Source of the DNA: Bacteroidota bacterium
GTDB taxonomy: Bacteria > Bacteroidota > Bacteroidia > Chitinophagales > Chitinophagaceae
Length of the DNA stretch: 64,000 bases
Direction of reading: 5' to 3'
Assembly (NCBI GenBank): GCA_018267725.1
Contig: JAFDXY010000009.1
Location: forward strand, 455,000 to 518,999
Under the pieces are notes generated by a model that had not been told where the DNA came from, did no database searches, and saw only the letters and a program-made list of their open reading frames with translations. The translations under genes and the position numbers were made by a program. The number at the start of each line of letters is the position of its first letter. Within the stretch, counting starts at the first letter, position 1. Below, piece by piece: positions 63,138 to 64,000 of the stretch.

Positions 63138-63779
63138 ATGATAAAAATTGCATTGTTTACGTTTAGCCCCATTCAAGAAAACACCTATGTGTTGTATAAT
63201 GAAAAAGGAAACGCTTTAATTATAGACCCCGGTTGTTATTTTACGGCTGAAGAAGAAAAGTTAAAAAACTTTTTTATAGAAAGAAAATTAAAGCCTGTAA
63301 TGCTATTAAATACACATTGCCATTTAGACCATGTGTTTGGAAATAATTGGGTTTATAAACAATACGGTTTAGAATTACATATTCATGCAAACGAAGAAAA
63401 AATGTTGGCTTTTGCACCCGAAAGCGGAATTAAATGGGGTATGCCTTTTACAAATTACTCTGGTCCTTTACATTTTATAAAAGAAGGCAATAGTATTTTT
63501 TTAGATGCTGATGAATTGAAAATTTTATTAACGCCCGGCCATAGCCCCGGCAGTATTTGTTTTTATAACGCTAAACAAAATTTTATTATTGGTGGCGATG
63601 TTTTGTTTTACGAAAGTATTGGTAGAACAGATTTACCTTTTGGCGATTATGATACTTTAATAAAAAGCATTAAAGAACAATTATTTATTTTACCCGATGA
63701 AACCAAAGTATATAGCGGGCATGGTAAAAGTACAACCATTGGGTATGAAAAAAGAAATAATCCGTTTGTAAATAGTTAG
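63138..63779 (+). CDS. Metallo-beta-lactamase-fold hydrolase (glyoxalase II-like)
   Basis: This 213-residue MBL-fold protein has the zinc motif NTHCHLDHVFGN (HxHxDH, residues about 60), the His in LTPGHSPGSICFY (about 134), the bridging Asp in IIGGDVLFYESIGRTDLP (about 153) and the late His in VYSGHGKST (about 195). The GRTDLP motif is frequent in glyoxalase II-like hydrolases and persulfide dioxygenase relatives. It probably hydrolyses a thioester; the true substrate is unknown. It is monocistronic. Confidence 0.92.
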   Translation: MIKIALFTFSPIQENTYVLYNEKGNALIIDPGCYFTAEEEKLKNFFIERKLKPVMLLNTHCHLDHVFGNNWVYKQYGLELHIHANEEKMLAFAPESGIKWGMPFTNYSGPLHFIKEGNSIFLDADELKILLTPGHSPGSICFYNAKQNFIIGGDVLFYESIGRTDLPFGDYDTLIKSIKEQLFILPDETKVYSGHGKSTTIGYEKRNNPFVNS

Positions 63780-63823
63780 TTGAAGAATAATAATTGTTTC
63801 AGAAATATTTAATAACAATCAAC

Positions 63824-64000
63824 TTATATTCTTGCTTTCCAAGCAATTTCGGTAATGTTTAATTGGTGACCAATATATCTTGCCAGTACAAATAAATAAT
63901 CGCTTAAACGGTTTAAATATTTAATTACCAAAGGTTCTATTTCCATTTCATGCTCTTGCATATTTACGCAAATACGTTCTGCTCTTCGGCAAACGCAGCG
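63824..64000 (-). CDS. Cob(I)yrinic acid a,c-diamide adenosyltransferase, PduO type, C-terminal part (cut by window edge)
   Basis: The last 58 codons on the minus strand read RCVCRRAERICVNMQEHEME, then YLNRLSDYLFVLARYIGHQL and the end TEIAWKARI. CRRAER and NRLSDYLFVLAR are the signature helices of PduO-type ATP:cobalamin adenosyltransferase, which makes the adenosyl form of vitamin B12. The N-terminal part, with the ATP-binding residues, is outside the window. It converges with the MBL gene. The frame continues to the right edge without a stop. Confidence 0.88.
   Translation of the reverse strand, partial: RCVCRRAERICVNMQEHEMEIEPLVIKYLNRLSDYLFVLARYIGHQLNITEIAWKARI

Overview
The window is AT-rich DNA from a member of the Bacteroidota, most likely a Chitinophagaceae-like lineage. 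This is inferred from gene content: a SOTCase-type transcarbamylase in the arginine operon, an OMP_b-brl-type outer-membrane protein, AsmA-like and DUF6089/DUF4286-type proteins, tiny COX24-like and THX ribosomal proteins, an 83-residue ATP synthase epsilon subunit, TAnnTTTG-type promoter elements and almost no Shine-Dalgarno sequences. No rRNA, tRNA, CRISPR array, prophage or classical insertion sequence was seen.

Layout. 1-1029: 5' part of prfA and a small membrane protein. 1197-6748: four co-directional hydrolase genes (N-acyl-D-amino-acid deacylase, serine hydrolase, M19 dipeptidase, NagA) that look like a D-amino-acid peptide or muropeptide scavenging set. 6760-16340: a minus-strand arginine operon (GNAT acyltransferase, argG, argC, argD, lipoprotein, argF', argB, argE-like, small membrane protein, argH) that should carry glutamate to arginine through N-succinylated intermediates. 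16721-24018: a large outer-membrane beta-barrel protein, mutY, an HU/IHF protein, a TPR protein, a 30-residue ribosomal protein and RNase E/G. 24033-31411: AsmA-like protein, LOG protein, exonuclease III, HU, bTHX and a Sua5/YciO protein. 31450-40979: DUF6089 protein, zwf-gnd, AhpD-like protein, KorB, OsmC, a pnuC-tag-nadR NAD-salvage group and mtgA. 41060-48258: LysE exporter, GH3-family protein, a GT2 fusion, suhB, a four-helix-bundle gene and thiL. 48272-53952: S41 protease, atpC/atpD and an ECF sigma group. 54021-64000: LLM oxidoreductase, SDR, DgkA, a secreted WD40-caspase, a TolB-like/beta-barrel protein, an MBL hydrolase and the end of a cobalamin adenosyltransferase.

The most unusual structure is a family of heptanucleotide (period 7) repeat arrays. 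Two four-helix-bundle (23S rRNA intervening-sequence-type) ORFs, one intact at 46776-47129 and one decayed at 50111-50463, are each flanked by heptamer arrays in inverted orientation, and the arrays abut the neighbouring genes exactly. The heptamer sequence differs between the two copies while the architecture is the same. Period-7 arrays also lie in frame inside argH, argC and a nadR-like gene, where the left and right arrays meet with no cargo. They also appear in the signal-peptide codons of three consecutive secreted hydrolases. I propose a small mobile or repeat-propagated element class with empty-site scars. This is inference from sequence pattern only.
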